Source: Symsagittifera roscoffensis
Lineage: Eukaryota; Xenacoelomorpha; Acoela; Convolutidae
DNA length: 64,000 bases
Assembly: GCF_963678635.1 (NCBI RefSeq)
Contig: NC_087062.1
Span: 83,042,012 to 83,106,011, forward strand
Direction: 5' to 3'
Shown here: positions 33,004 through 43,062 of the stretch, one piece after another
Position numbering within the stretch: position 1 is the stretch's first letter
Layout of the letters: the number at the start of each line of letters is the position of its first letter
Program-made: the position numbers and the translations under genes
Notes under the pieces: generated by a model
Told to the model about the DNA's origin: nothing
The model's database searches: none
The model's input: only the letters and a program-made list of their open reading frames with translations

Positions 33004-33966
33004 ATTTTTTTCAATAGTTCATTAATTACTAACTGTTCATAAGCTCTTTGCGTATGATTTCCTAAAGTTTTGATTTCCCTCTCTAAATCAGCTACTCTTG
33101 ATATCTTTTATAAGCTTTATTCATTTTTTCACTAAAATTTTGCGTCTCATTTTGTGCACTGAAGATTAACTTTTTTTATGTGGTGCCGTGACATTTTTGG
33201 ACACTGCTGCTAATTTGAAATTAAAACATATTCAGGACAATAATTTAGTTGATAAATTATTCAAAAATCCTTGCATTTATTATTCTAATTCAGAAAGTGT
33301 CCTATGAGGAGCATATTGCATATTGATTTTTTGTAGTCTAGTTTCTTCGAATTGCTTGCTGCTATTCTATGGGAAATGTTTTTTCTTTCCGAGGCCATGT
33401 TATTTTCACTGTATTGCACAACCATCCGTTGGCCATAGCCAACTAATTTATGTCCAGCAATTTTACTTTGTAAATAATTACATAGGTTCCATGACCGCAT
33501 GTTTAGTGTGATGAACGCGTTATGCGATCAACCCAAAAAACTTGGTAATTCCTTGTTGTTGTTAATTGTGCACTATATTGGCGAATCGGATCTTTACGTG
33601 CCCCCCCCCCCCTCCTTTTGCAAAAAAAAGATGGAGAGCTAGGTACAAAATTCACGTATGCTTTACTGTTAAATCAGTTCTTTATAGGGGGGATTCGTTA
33701 CTAGGTACCATAGAGGGGTAGAGAATTATATAAAGAGATCCGGCTAATCCTTGTAAACTAAATATGCCTCAACTATTCAGAAAGAGCTCAAACTAAGCGG
33801 TCTATTTTAGAATGAAAAATTCGGAACAAAAACTAAATTCCTGATATCGGGGGATGGGGGGATGGGCATGTTTAGGCTTGGAAAGAAAATGAAAATGGTT
33901 TCTCAAATAAAATCTTTTCTTAGTTCGAAAAATTTCTGTACTTAGGTGTCATAGGGTTGCCGTATA
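33004..33966. other. intergenic, nothing recognised
   Basis: AT-rich sequence without coding potential, apart from a poly-C run near 33601. The last five bases before the LTR element (33967-33971, CAGAT) are its target duplication. Confidence 0.4.
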
Positions 33967-33971
33967 CAGAT

Positions 33972-36275
33972 TGTAGAATTGGGAAAATCACACTAGATCA
34001 CTACTTCCCGTGAAACCTGAGATCGGTGGGGCAACCAAGTCTCAAGTCCTCTACAATCCCGAAAGGGTTGATTTGGTGGTTGGCCGTTCTGTATCGTATT
34101 ATGCTGCTTGCCCCTGGGTTTGTGCTCTCTCGACTGTATCTCACTCGTCAATCAATAGTCAATCGCAACAACAATTCCAATAATAAGAATGAATTAAGAA
34201 ATAATTATAACCGAATACAGAATAGCCTATAATTGGCTGGAATATAAATTAATCATTTAATCAAAGAATTCTCCTCGAGAACTCCTTTCAATTAACAATC
34301 GTTCGACACCGATTCCGCTATCCTCTAGATAGCCTAACTTACATTCACTTAACTAACTAAATTCACATCAACGGGTAACTTAACCCGTTCTCACTTTTAC
34401 TTCGAGATACGACTCGTTACTAATTAACTCCCAATCGTTCTCAGCGAGAATAAAGCGACTACCTTCAATTGTAGCCCGAATCGTTCTAACGCCTAAAGGT
34501 TGTACCGAAACATCCGTGCCTTATGTCTATTTACTCTTAGTTTTAGTTAGAGATGCCATCCCCTTATAAGTCTTAGCATTTACCTTTATGCCTCCTACGC
34601 AGCGTTCCAGTTCATAAACTCGGCATGATCACATTAATTTAAATGCCAGGTTCCAAATGCCAATCAAAGCTATGCAAAACAAATAGCAAATGCAACTTCA
34701 ACTCTATCCAAGCTATATTTACATATCAACATTACCAAGGACTTTATTTAACTTTCCCGTAACTTTTCCCGTCTCCCACACTTAGGGTAAATTCACAAAG
34801 GACTTAATTTCCTAATTATCATAATCCAAAAATTCCCATGCATAACCTATTCAAATTTCAACCTAATCGACCTTCAGGTTAAGCCATTCCCCCAACTAGT
34901 GTCCAATTGAGCCAAAAAAAACATCTCACAGAAGCCAATGGAATATCCAGTCCATTTCTAATATTTATGTTAATTAATTCCCTATTCCCTCTGTCATATT
35001 GCCAAATTAATATGTGACTACTTTTCTGTGCCATTGACGCATTTCTATTAATAGTTCATTCGCCAAGTCAAAATTTAACCCAATGTTTATTTAACTAACT
35101 CGTATTAAATCCAACAATATACCACTATACATTAAGCCAAGATATTCCATCGAATTCCAGGAAATGCTTAACTAATTTCCTATGCACGCAAATTGTCACC
35201 CAATATCAATAACATATCTCTATTAACTCCCCTGATTACGAAACATATGATTTGGGCTACTTTCCGGTGCTAATTTTAGGGGTTTCGGGGCTAAAATTCC
35301 AAGAGGTCAAGTAAAGGTCAACCCGGGGTCACCCGGGGTCAAATCTCCCATAATCGGTTCGAGGTCACATGGGGGTCATACCTACCAAGTTTCATCCATA
35401 TCCGACAAATACTTCTCAAGTTATCCCACTTTTAAGGTTCATTATCACTTTTCCCGGGAAAGGTCAATTAGCACCAGAAAGGTCAACTGGGAGCTGAGAC
35501 CTATAGGGGTCCTTTTTACCGGGGTGGGTTATACTACACATATAAGCCATAAAATCGATATGCCCTCGCGCATTATTTTTCGCAAATAGCCCATTAACAC
35601 CTAAAAGGGGTGATATTCCCAAGTGCTAATAGCCCGTGCCATTATCACCCAATCGGGTCATCATCCTAATATACGATAAACCATGTCACTATCTACCATC
35701 CCTCCAAGTTTCAGCTCCCTAGGGTCATTGGGGGTCGAGAAATAGCCTCCGGAAGTCGTGTGGGGGTTTGTTTGTTTAGGGCATAAATCGGGCCGGGGTG
35801 ACCTTGGAGATCTGGAATTCCAAACTTAAGCTTCCCTCATCCAGGGCTACCACATATTAAAAAATGAGCTCAATCGGATCATTAGTTAAGGGTTTCCGGT
35901 GGGGCCATTTGCACTTCCGGGAACCGTTATCACTCGGCCCCCAGGGGGTCAAGCGGGTCCGGCGCTTTGCATGCCCGGGTCAAATCATTTCTAGTATCAC
36001 TCCATTAAATTTCATAAAGTTCGCCCTTATAGTTCCCGAGTTGGGGGGGGGGGGGTTGGCGGGAGCTATTGCATTCACTATTTTCACTAAAGAGGGGGAT
36101 TAATTCCCTGAACTTAAGTAAACACAAGTTTAATTCAATCTTAACTTAACTACTTTATTATTTACCAATCTTTAACAGACTACATCAACGAATAGCTCCT
36201 ACTACTCTTAGTTTGCATGTTCAAGGTTCGAAGAAAAAGCCATGTACGCTACAGAGTAGAATTACCGATTCTACA
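33972..36275 (-). repeat. 3' LTR (2304 bp)
   Basis: It begins tgtagaattgggaaaa and ends accgattctaca on the plus strand. Relative to the other LTR it lacks about 76 bp after tcatttaatcaaag (about 34266) and has a shorter G run (13 against 24, at 36044). Short open frames in it recur in the other LTR only because the LTRs are copies; none looks coding. Confidence 0.95.
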
Positions 36276-36649
36276 GTCTTCCATTCTAGTCTATTATTCT
36301 CCCGAATAATGAAAAAGTACCTCCTAACAAACCTAAGTGTAACCTACATAACGCTTCGTTCCGCTACACCGCACGCTCGTCTTACTTTTCTTTTCGTCTT
36401 CTAAAGCAATACCCTTAAAAGATCGCGGACCCATCAGTTAGTCCCCGTTAAATAAACAATGATATAGCACAATGAGTAACCTAAGAGGGGACGTAACTGT
36501 AATAATTTTACTCTTCATGGTACGATCCAACCCTTTCACTTTCATAATATCACTATCAATGGTCCGCACAACAGTTCAGGTGGGATCGCACTCAATGTAA
36601 ATAAGCATCAATGAGAATAAGAAAAGAGTTTAGTAACCTAAGGTAAGTT
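36276..36649 (-). other. region between pol and the 3' LTR
   Basis: Contains no coding sequence. A polypurine tract should lie next to the LTR; on the minus strand I see only AATGGAAGAC just before it, which is a weak candidate. Confidence 0.4.
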
Positions 36650-39154
36650 TTAACTCACAAACTCGTCGATTCCAAACCTCACAGGTGGTCTCCTTTCTCG
36701 TGTTGGCCGACCGCCATCATCTGCAGTGCCAATTGGCATCACTGGTTCAGCAACCATCGGCTCACCCGGAGGTCTGCCCTCCGCTTCACTCGGTAGATTC
36801 GCAGGCTCCTCTTCCCTTCTGGCCTCGAGCTCCGTCGCATCGTACGTCTCTATCGCATCTTCTTCCCTTCTAGCCACTTCTTGCATCATTCGTTGTGGTG
36901 GATCAGCAAAGTGTTCAGGCATCGCCCTGTTTCGCACATTTCTCCCATGTGGATTAACTTGGGGTTCCACTGCTCGATTTCTCGCAGGCAACCATCTCAC
37001 GGGTACATCTCCTGGGCCTGGGTCATGGCTAAAACCCTCCCGGTTGTTTTGCCATAACAACTCATCTTCATCATACAGCTCCGGATCATCGAAGAAGTTA
37101 ACCGACCGATAGGGCGTTCGTCGCTTGCTTGCTGTGGGCTCCTCTGACTGTACCGTCTCCTCATTAAATCGCTTCAACTTATTGAAGTGCAGGAACTTCA
37201 CTTTGCTCGGAGTTGATTCCTTCGCCACCTTATAGTTCACCTCGGACAATCTTGCCAGTACAACATAAGGTCCTTCCCATGGATTGAAGTGCTTCTTCGT
37301 TTTGAATTTTTCCTTCGCCCACAGCCATACTTTATCACCAGCTGTATAGGGTTCCCCATGCACTTTCTTCCAATACTGATCCTCCTGTCTACGTTGATCC
37401 GTCCCAACGATTTCTCTCGCACTGCTATGAGCATCTCGAAACAGCTCATCCAATTCCTCCACAAAACCATCCTTCGTCAACACTTCATCATAAGGTTTCG
37501 CGTAGAACAAGTCAATGGGGTACTGGCATTCCTGTCCGTGAACCAAACTGAACGGCGTAGCTCCCGTCATCCGATGAATCGTCGTGTTGTACACAAAACT
37601 CAAATAAGGCAGCATCGTATCCCATGTTTTTGGATTTTCCGCACAGTACTTAGAAATCACCTTCGTCATTTTGTCGTTATATCGCCCTGTCATTTCCTTG
37701 CCTTCAGGTTTGTAGGGCAACGTCGCAGTGATGTCAATTCCCAAGGGTCGGCACATCTCCTTGATCAGTTTACTGCCAAAGACTTTTCCTTGGTCCGTAC
37801 GCAAAGCATTGGGAGTTCCAAACTTCAGTACCCAATGTTCCACAATTGCTTGAGCCACGTCTGATGCATCTGTCGAAACAAGGGGGACTGCTATCGCATA
37901 CATCGTGAACATATCCGTCATCACCAGTACATGCCTCGCTCTCGTCTGAGTCGCCATCGTCATTGGACCAAGTAAATCCACCGCCATCGTGTTGAATCTG
38001 ATTCCGGGATCAAATGGGACCTGAACAGCAGCCCGTTTCCTTTTTCCGCTGACATTCTGTGCTGCCTGGCTTAAGCACCACTGTACTTTTCTTTCGACAT
38101 CCGTCCTCATCGTCGGCCACCAAAATCTTCGTCGTATCTTCGACAACATCTTCTCCACTGCAAGTTGACCTCCTCCGGTTTCCATCGAGTCAAACTGTCC
38201 GAGGATTTCCTTTCGTCCCGCTGCTGGAACAACCGTCAACAGTGTCGGTTTTGACCCATCTCTCTGAAACCATTTTTTGTAGAGTATTCCACCTCGAATA
38301 CTCAACTCGTCCCACCTCGACCAGTACGCCAGTGTCTCAGGTCCGTACTGAATTGCCTGTCCCTTCGAAATAAGATTCGTTCCCAACGAAGGCATATCGC
38401 TTGTCTCGTCGGCTGTCCCTGCCCAGTAGAATACTTGCGCAATCGCTTCGTCTTCTTTCTGTATCGTCGCAATCTCTTCTTTCGTTAGTTCCCATCGGAT
38501 CGCGTCGCCGTCGCCGTCGTCTTCATCGTCCGCTTCTGCTTCTTGAACTGCTGCAACCCTCTCTGGTCTTCCGCCACGACTCCATCTCAGCGCTTCCTCC
38601 AACGGAACTGGCTTCGGGCATCCATACATTTCGTCTTCTTCAGCTTCATTCTCTTGAACCATATTTACACTGTGACTCTCATAGTTGGCCGGCCAACCCT
38701 CTGGAATTTCGTCCCGCACATCACTGGACATCTTTTTCGGCAGCATCGGTCTGTCCCACCGATTCGCTTCCAACTTGCTCTTTCCTCCTGGGTCTGGAGG
38801 AACTGTGGGTAACAGCTGGGGAGCCTTATAGGTCACTGGCACAATCGATCCTTCCGTAGTGCCCGTCCACAAGTTGTCTCTACCGAATTCTAACGAACAG
38901 TTGTACTCCCTCATTGATCTGAGACCGAGTACCATCTCCGCCTTCAGTTCGGGTACCACTAGAGCCTCAATTTCATCATCGATGACACCTAACTTCAAAT
39001 TCGTCGTTATGCAACCGTCAACAACGACTCTCTTTCCATCTGCTGTCTCCAAGCGGCCCCTGTACTGTTCTACCTCAGGTCCATCAACAATTTTCCGAAC
39101 CATATCGCTTCGAATCAAATTCGTTGTGGCTCCCGTGTCCAATAAGGTGTCCAT
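36650..39154 (-). CDS. pol: protease-integrase ORF without RT (834 codons)
   Basis: One long open frame. Residues 1-115: retropepsin with the active site LLDTGATTNLI at 4-14. About 116-215: a linker rich in acidic residues (AEADDEDDGDGDA), where RT and RNase H would be expected. About 290-350: the integrase zinc-binding region, but its His residues and one Cys are replaced (FDSMETGGGQLAVEK; CLSQAAQ). About 370-520: integrase core with the two Asp residues (MAVDLLGP; LRTDQGKVFG), but Gly at the expected catalytic Glu (EMTGRYND). About 600-650: a GPY/F-like module (WEGPYVVL). The tail is Pro/Arg/Glu-rich. ATG 39154 follows an in-frame TGA at 39161-39163, so gag-side and protease reading are separated by a stop. 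It is probably not able to integrate on its own. Confidence 0.85.
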   Translation of the reverse strand: MDTLLDTGATTNLIRSDMVRKIVDGPEVEQYRGRLETADGKRVVVDGCITTNLKLGVIDDEIEALVVPELKAEMVLGLRSMREYNCSLEFGRDNLWTGTTEGSIVPVTYKAPQLLPTVPPDPGGKSKLEANRWDRPMLPKKMSSDVRDEIPEGWPANYESHSVNMVQENEAEEDEMYGCPKPVPLEEALRWSRGGRPERVAAVQEAEADDEDDGDGDAIRWELTKEEIATIQKEDEAIAQVFYWAGTADETSDMPSLGTNLISKGQAIQYGPETLAYWSRWDELSIRGGILYKKWFQRDGSKPTLLTVVPAAGRKEILGQFDSMETGGGQLAVEKMLSKIRRRFWWPTMRTDVERKVQWCLSQAAQNVSGKRKRAAVQVPFDPGIRFNTMAVDLLGPMTMATQTRARHVLVMTDMFTMYAIAVPLVSTDASDVAQAIVEHWVLKFGTPNALRTDQGKVFGSKLIKEMCRPLGIDITATLPYKPEGKEMTGRYNDKMTKVISKYCAENPKTWDTMLPYLSFVYNTTIHRMTGATPFSLVHGQECQYPIDLFYAKPYDEVLTKDGFVEELDELFRDAHSSAREIVGTDQRRQEDQYWKKVHGEPYTAGDKVWLWAKEKFKTKKHFNPWEGPYVVLARLSEVNYKVAKESTPSKVKFLHFNKLKRFNEETVQSEEPTASKRRTPYRSVNFFDDPELYDEDELLWQNNREGFSHDPGPGDVPVRWLPARNRAVEPQVNPHGRNVRNRAMPEHFADPPQRMMQEVARREEDAIETYDATELEARREEEPANLPSEAEGRPPGEPMVAEPVMPIGTADDGGRPTRERRPPVRFGIDEFVS

Positions 39155-39160
39155 GTTCGT

Positions 39161-39556
39161 TCATCCAACACAAGCATCCACATAAGCTCCATACGGATCA
39201 TTTGTCAGATTACTGATACCCACACACTCGTATCGTACCTTCGTTTGAATATTCTCATTCGCCACTGTCTCGTTCGCATTCTCCGTGGCTCGTGGCAAAC
39301 GCTGTAATATTGCCCTCACATGCTCCCGATCAAGTATCGAATCATCTTCGCATTTATCTTCACGTATTCGCTCAGTCTCGATGATCCGTCTGGGATCCCC
39401 AACTGTCGCTGGAGGTCGACTGGCACCCCGTTGCTTCTTATATTCGGCCGGAACAAAGCCTCCCTCGAACTCGTCTACTGTCCCGGCCCCTGGTAGTTTA
39501 AATGGTTCGCACTTCTTTGGGGACACCCTTTCGCGATGTGGCCCACCTGTCCACAA
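39161..39556 (-). pseudogene. gag-pro linker in the pol frame, ended by TGA
   Basis: It lies in the same frame as the protease-integrase ORF and directly upstream of it, ending DPYGAYVDACVG before TGA at 39161. It overlaps the zinc-knuckle frame by about 80 bp with a -1 offset. A -1 offset is the common gag-pol arrangement in Ty3-type elements, so this overlap may be original. The TGA is either a read-through stop or a nonsense change. Confidence 0.65.
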
Positions 39557-39858
39557 TTAAAACAAGCACCCTGGGTCCATGCGGTCTTCAAACTGTATCG
39601 GCCAGCACCACTTGCCGCACTGTTCTGACCGTTTCCTCCAGGTTCGAAAAGTTGCCTGGGCTGGGAGTCTGCCCCCTGTTGAGGTCTGCCGTCGGGGTAG
39701 GGAGTAGGGGTAAGAGAGTTAACTAACTTTCCCATCATAGCCGTCATGCCCTGTATCTGAGTCGACAAATCTGTCTGAACCCCATCAACTGATTGAACCT
39801 CTGGTCGGTCTGCGTGTGAAATCTCGTCATCTCCGACCGTATCTCCTGAACCTAGCAA
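39475..39858 (-). CDS. gag: Gag C-terminal part with CCHC zinc knuckle
   Basis: The frame carries CFNCGQVGHIAKGC, a CX2CX4HX4C nucleic-acid-binding knuckle, after a Pro/Gln/Gly-rich stretch (QIQGMTAMMGKLVNSL, PYPDGRPQQGADSQ). It follows the larger Gag frame, but the two are offset by one frame at about 39852-39858, where the first stops at NDTLAC. This points to a small indel in Gag. Confidence 0.78.
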   Translation of the reverse strand: MLGSGDTVGDDEISHADRPEVQSVDGVQTDLSTQIQGMTAMMGKLVNSLTPTPYPDGRPQQGADSQPRQLFEPGGNGQNSAASGAGRYSLKTAWTQGACFNCGQVGHIAKGCPQRSANHLNYQGPGQ

Positions 39859-40565
39859 GCCAGCGTATCGTTTCCGCCATCGCCTGCAGTCGAATCTCGA
39901 ATCTCGTCAACCACGCGTACGTGGTTGGAACGTCTCCGACTCTTCATTCTGAGGGTCTTGTGAGCCATGTCCAGAGCCTGTGCTCGGGCCACTGCCTGGT
40001 TGAAATTCTCGAGTTCCTCTCGCAGAAGCAGCTCCTGAAGCTCGAAGTCACCCAATCCATCGATGAACTGTTCACGGTTCATGTCGTCTCGTGCTTGTGC
40101 ACCGAGGTTCGTATTTGCGATTTCACCCAAGGATCGCACTCGTCTCGCAAACTCTCTCAGTCCCTCTCCTTCTTCCTGCATGAGATTCTTGAACTCAGCC
40201 CTCGCAGCTGATCGTGTCTGAAATGGCATCATCCTTTGATCAAGCTCGGCGAGCATTCTGCCGAGCGTTGGCTCGTCGAATCCATCGACCTCTTCTCTAA
40301 AGTGGGCTGGCATGCTGGTGAATTCATCCAGTGCCCTGCCCGTCAGGCAAGTGGGTAGGACCATCCTCGCTTGTTCGTCGTCCCATCGATTCGCGTCCGC
40401 AACCCACGCGAAATGTTTCCTCCAGTCCGCCCAGTTCTGATAACTAGTGGAAGGAAACCGATCCGGTCTTATAGTTCCGAATCCAAACACACCCTGTTGC
40501 CGGTCGAGGGCGTTCGCTGCTGCCACTGCAGCCTCCGCCATGAGCTGTCTTTCTTCGTCATTCAT
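39852..40565 (-). CDS. gag: Gag (capsid part), 237 codons
   Basis: It starts at ATG 40565, about 100 bp inside the 5' LTR. It has the retrotransposon gag pattern: FPSTSYQNWADWRKHFAWVA, LPTCLTGRALDEF, then AEFKNLMQEEGEGLREFARR and a charged helical end (NFNQAVARAQALDMAH). It forms the particle shell in this family. The frame ends early at 39852 and continues in another frame (39858-39475) that carries the zinc knuckle. Codon use is GC-richer than the window, typical for a recently arrived element. Confidence 0.85.
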   Translation of the reverse strand: MNDEERQLMAEAAVAAANALDRQQGVFGFGTIRPDRFPSTSYQNWADWRKHFAWVADANRWDDEQARMVLPTCLTGRALDEFTSMPAHFREEVDGFDEPTLGRMLAELDQRMMPFQTRSAARAEFKNLMQEEGEGLREFARRVRSLGEIANTNLGAQARDDMNREQFIDGLGDFELQELLLREELENFNQAVARAQALDMAHKTLRMKSRRRSNHVRVVDEIRDSTAGDGGNDTLAC

Positions 40566-40645
40566 GGCTGTCGTTTGTCACTCGTTCGTTCACAGTACTA
40601 GTCTTCACAGTCTCGCACAAATCGTTGCAGCTACAATCCAGAATA

Positions 40646-40666
40646 GCGCCCACCAAGGAGCGCCAC
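40646..40666 (-). promoter_or_regulatory. candidate primer-binding site
   Basis: Immediately next to the 5' LTR end, the minus strand reads GTGGCGCTCCTTGGTGGGCG. Position and the TGGCGC start fit a tRNA 3'-end complement used to prime minus-strand DNA. I cannot assign the tRNA by eye. Confidence 0.5.
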
Positions 40667-43057
40667 TGTAGAATTGGGAAAATCACACTAGATCACTACT
40701 TCCCGTGAAACCTGAGATCGGTGGGGCAACCAAGTCTCAAGTCCTCTACAATCCCGAAAGGGTTGATTTGGTGGTTGGCCGTTCTGTATCGTATTATGCT
40801 GCTTGCCCCTGGGTTTGTGCTCTCTCGATTGTATCTCACTCGTCAATCAATAGTCAATCGCAACAACAATTCCAATAATAAGAATGAATTAAGAAATAAT
40901 TATAACCGAATACAGAATAGCCTATAATTGGCTGGAATATAAATTAATCATTTAATCAAAGGAATGGGTCCGCGATTACTATTATTTAGACAAGCTGCCT
41001 CCTGCAGTTCAATTACCAACTAACTAATATCTAACGTTCTCCTCGAGAACTCCTTTCAATTAACAATCGTTCGACACCGATTCCGCTATCCTCTAGATAG
41101 CCTAACTTACATTCACTTAACTAACTAAATTCACATCAACGGGTAACTTAACCCGTTCTCACTTTTACTTCGAGATACGACTCGTTACTAATTAACTCCC
41201 AATCGTTCTCAGCGAGAATAAAGCGACTACCTTCAATTGTAGCCCGAATTGTTCTAACGCCTAAAGGTTGTACCGAAACATCCGTGCCTTATGTCTAATT
41301 ACTCTTAGTTTTAGTTAGAGATGCCATCCCCTTATAAGTCTTAGCATTTACCTTTATGCCTCCTACGCAGCGTTCCAGTTCATAAACTCGGCATGATCAC
41401 ATTAATTTAAATGCCAGGTTCCAAATGCCAATCAAAGCTATGCAAAACAAATAGCAAATGCAACTTCAACTCTATCCAAGCTATATTTACATATCAACAT
41501 TACCAAGGACTTTATTTAACTTTCCCGTAACTTTTCCCGTCTCCCACACTTAGGGTAAATTCACAAAGGACTTAATTTCCTAATTATCATAATCCAAAAA
41601 TTCCCATGCATAACCTATTCAAATTTCAACCTAATCGACCTTCAGGTTAAGCCATTCCCCCAACTAGTGTCCAATTGAGCCAAAAAAAAACATCTCCCAG
41701 AAGCCAATGGAATATCCAGTCCATTTCTAATATTTATGTTAATTAATTCCCTATTCCCTCTGTCATATTGCCAAATTAATATGTGACTACTTTTCTGTGC
41801 CATTGACGCATTTCTATTAATAGTTCATTCGCCAAGTCAAAATTTAACCCAAATTTTTTTTTTAACTAACTCGTATTAAATCCAACAATATACCACTATA
41901 CATTAAGCCAAGATATTCCATCGAATTCCAGGAAATGCTTAACTAATTTCCTATGCACGCAAATTGTCACCCAATATCAATAACATATCTCTATTAACTC
42001 CCCTGATTACGAAACATATGATTTGGGCTACTTTCCGGTGCTAATTTTAGGGGTTTCGGGGCTAAAATTCCAAGAGGTCAAGTAAAGGTCAACCCGGGGT
42101 CACCCGGGGTCAAATCTCCCATAATCGGTTCGAGGTCACATGGGGGTCATACCTACCAAGTTTCATCCATATCCGACAAATACTTCTCAAGTTATCCCAC
42201 TTTTAAGGTTCATTATCACTTTTCCCGGGAAAGGTCAATTAGCACCAGAAAGGTCAACTGGGAGCTGAGACCTATAGGGGTCCTTTTTACCGGGGTGGGT
42301 TATACTACACATATAAGCCATAAAATCGATATGCCCTCGCGCATTATTTTTCGCAAATAGCCCATTAACACCTAAAAGGGGTGATATTCCCAAGTGCTAA
42401 TAGCCCGTGCCATTATCACCCAATCGGGTCATCATCCTAATATACGATAAACCATGTCACTATCTACCATCCCTCCAAGTTTCAGCTCCCTAGGGTCATT
42501 GGGGGTCGAGAAATAGCCTCCGGAAGTCGTGTGGGGGTTTGTTTGTTTAGGGCATAAATCGGGCCGGGGTGACCTTGGAGATCTGGAATTCCAAACTTAA
42601 GCTTCCCTCATCCAGGGCTACCACATATTAAAAAATGAGCTCAATCGGATCATTAGTTAAGGGTTTCCGGTGGGGCCATTTGCACTTCCGGGAACCGTTA
42701 TCACTCGGCCCCCAGGGGGTCAAGCGGGTCCGGCGCTTTGCATGCCCGGGTCAAATCATCTCTAGTATCACTCCATTAAATTTCATAAAGTTCGCCCTTA
42801 TAGTTCCCGAGTTGGGGGGGGGGGGGGGGGGGGGGGGTTGGCGGGAGCTATTGCATTCACTATTTTCACTAAAGAGGGGGATTAATTCCCTGAACTTAAG
42901 TAAACACAAGTTTAATTCAATCTTAACTTAACTACTTTATTATTTACCAATCTTTAACAGACTACATCAACGAATAGCTCCTACTACTCTTAGTTTGCAT
43001 GTTCAAGGTTCGAAGAAAAAGCCATGTACGCTACAGAGTAGAATTACCGATTCTACA
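40667..43057 (-). repeat. 5' LTR (2391 bp)
   Basis: Nearly identical to 33972-36275. It contains about 76 bp (from about 40961, gaatgggtccgcgatt...) absent from the other LTR and a 24-nt G run at about 42814-42837. The promoter of the element should be here, on the minus strand; I cannot place its TATA box with confidence. Confidence 0.95.
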
Positions 43058-43062
43058 CAGAT

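Larger units (their letters stand above)
33972..43057 (-). mobile_element. Ty3-type LTR retrotransposon lacking RT/RNase H
   Basis: A complete insertion flanked by the 5-bp duplication CAGAT (33967-33971 and 43058-43062). The LTRs start TGTAGAAT and end ATTCTACA. The internal part on the minus strand holds a primer-binding-site candidate, gag, a zinc knuckle, protease, and integrase with a GPY/F-type end. No reverse transcriptase or RNase H sequence lies between protease and integrase. The two LTRs differ by only a few substitutions plus two length changes, so the insertion is young. An RT-lacking element that inserted recently must have moved with enzymes supplied by a relative; this is inference. 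Confidence 0.93.

Noticed and set aside
34026-34232. A 68-codon open frame that occurs identically at 40721-40927
   Set aside because: It lies in the LTRs, which are copies of each other; duplication is not evidence of coding.
35864-36103. Open frame of 79 codons with a counterpart of 98 codons at 42635-42931
   Set aside because: Both are in the LTR and run through the G homopolymer; the differing length comes from G-run length.
37289-37864. Plus-strand open frames over the Ty3 pol region (up to 191 codons)
   Set aside because: They are shadows opposite a real protease-integrase frame; no domain is recognisable.
39490-39530. Programmed -1 slippery heptamer at the gag/pol overlap (ccccaaag)
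   Set aside because: The frames overlap with a -1 offset, but the run is not placed in the right register for a classical X-XXY-YYZ slip; no claim made.
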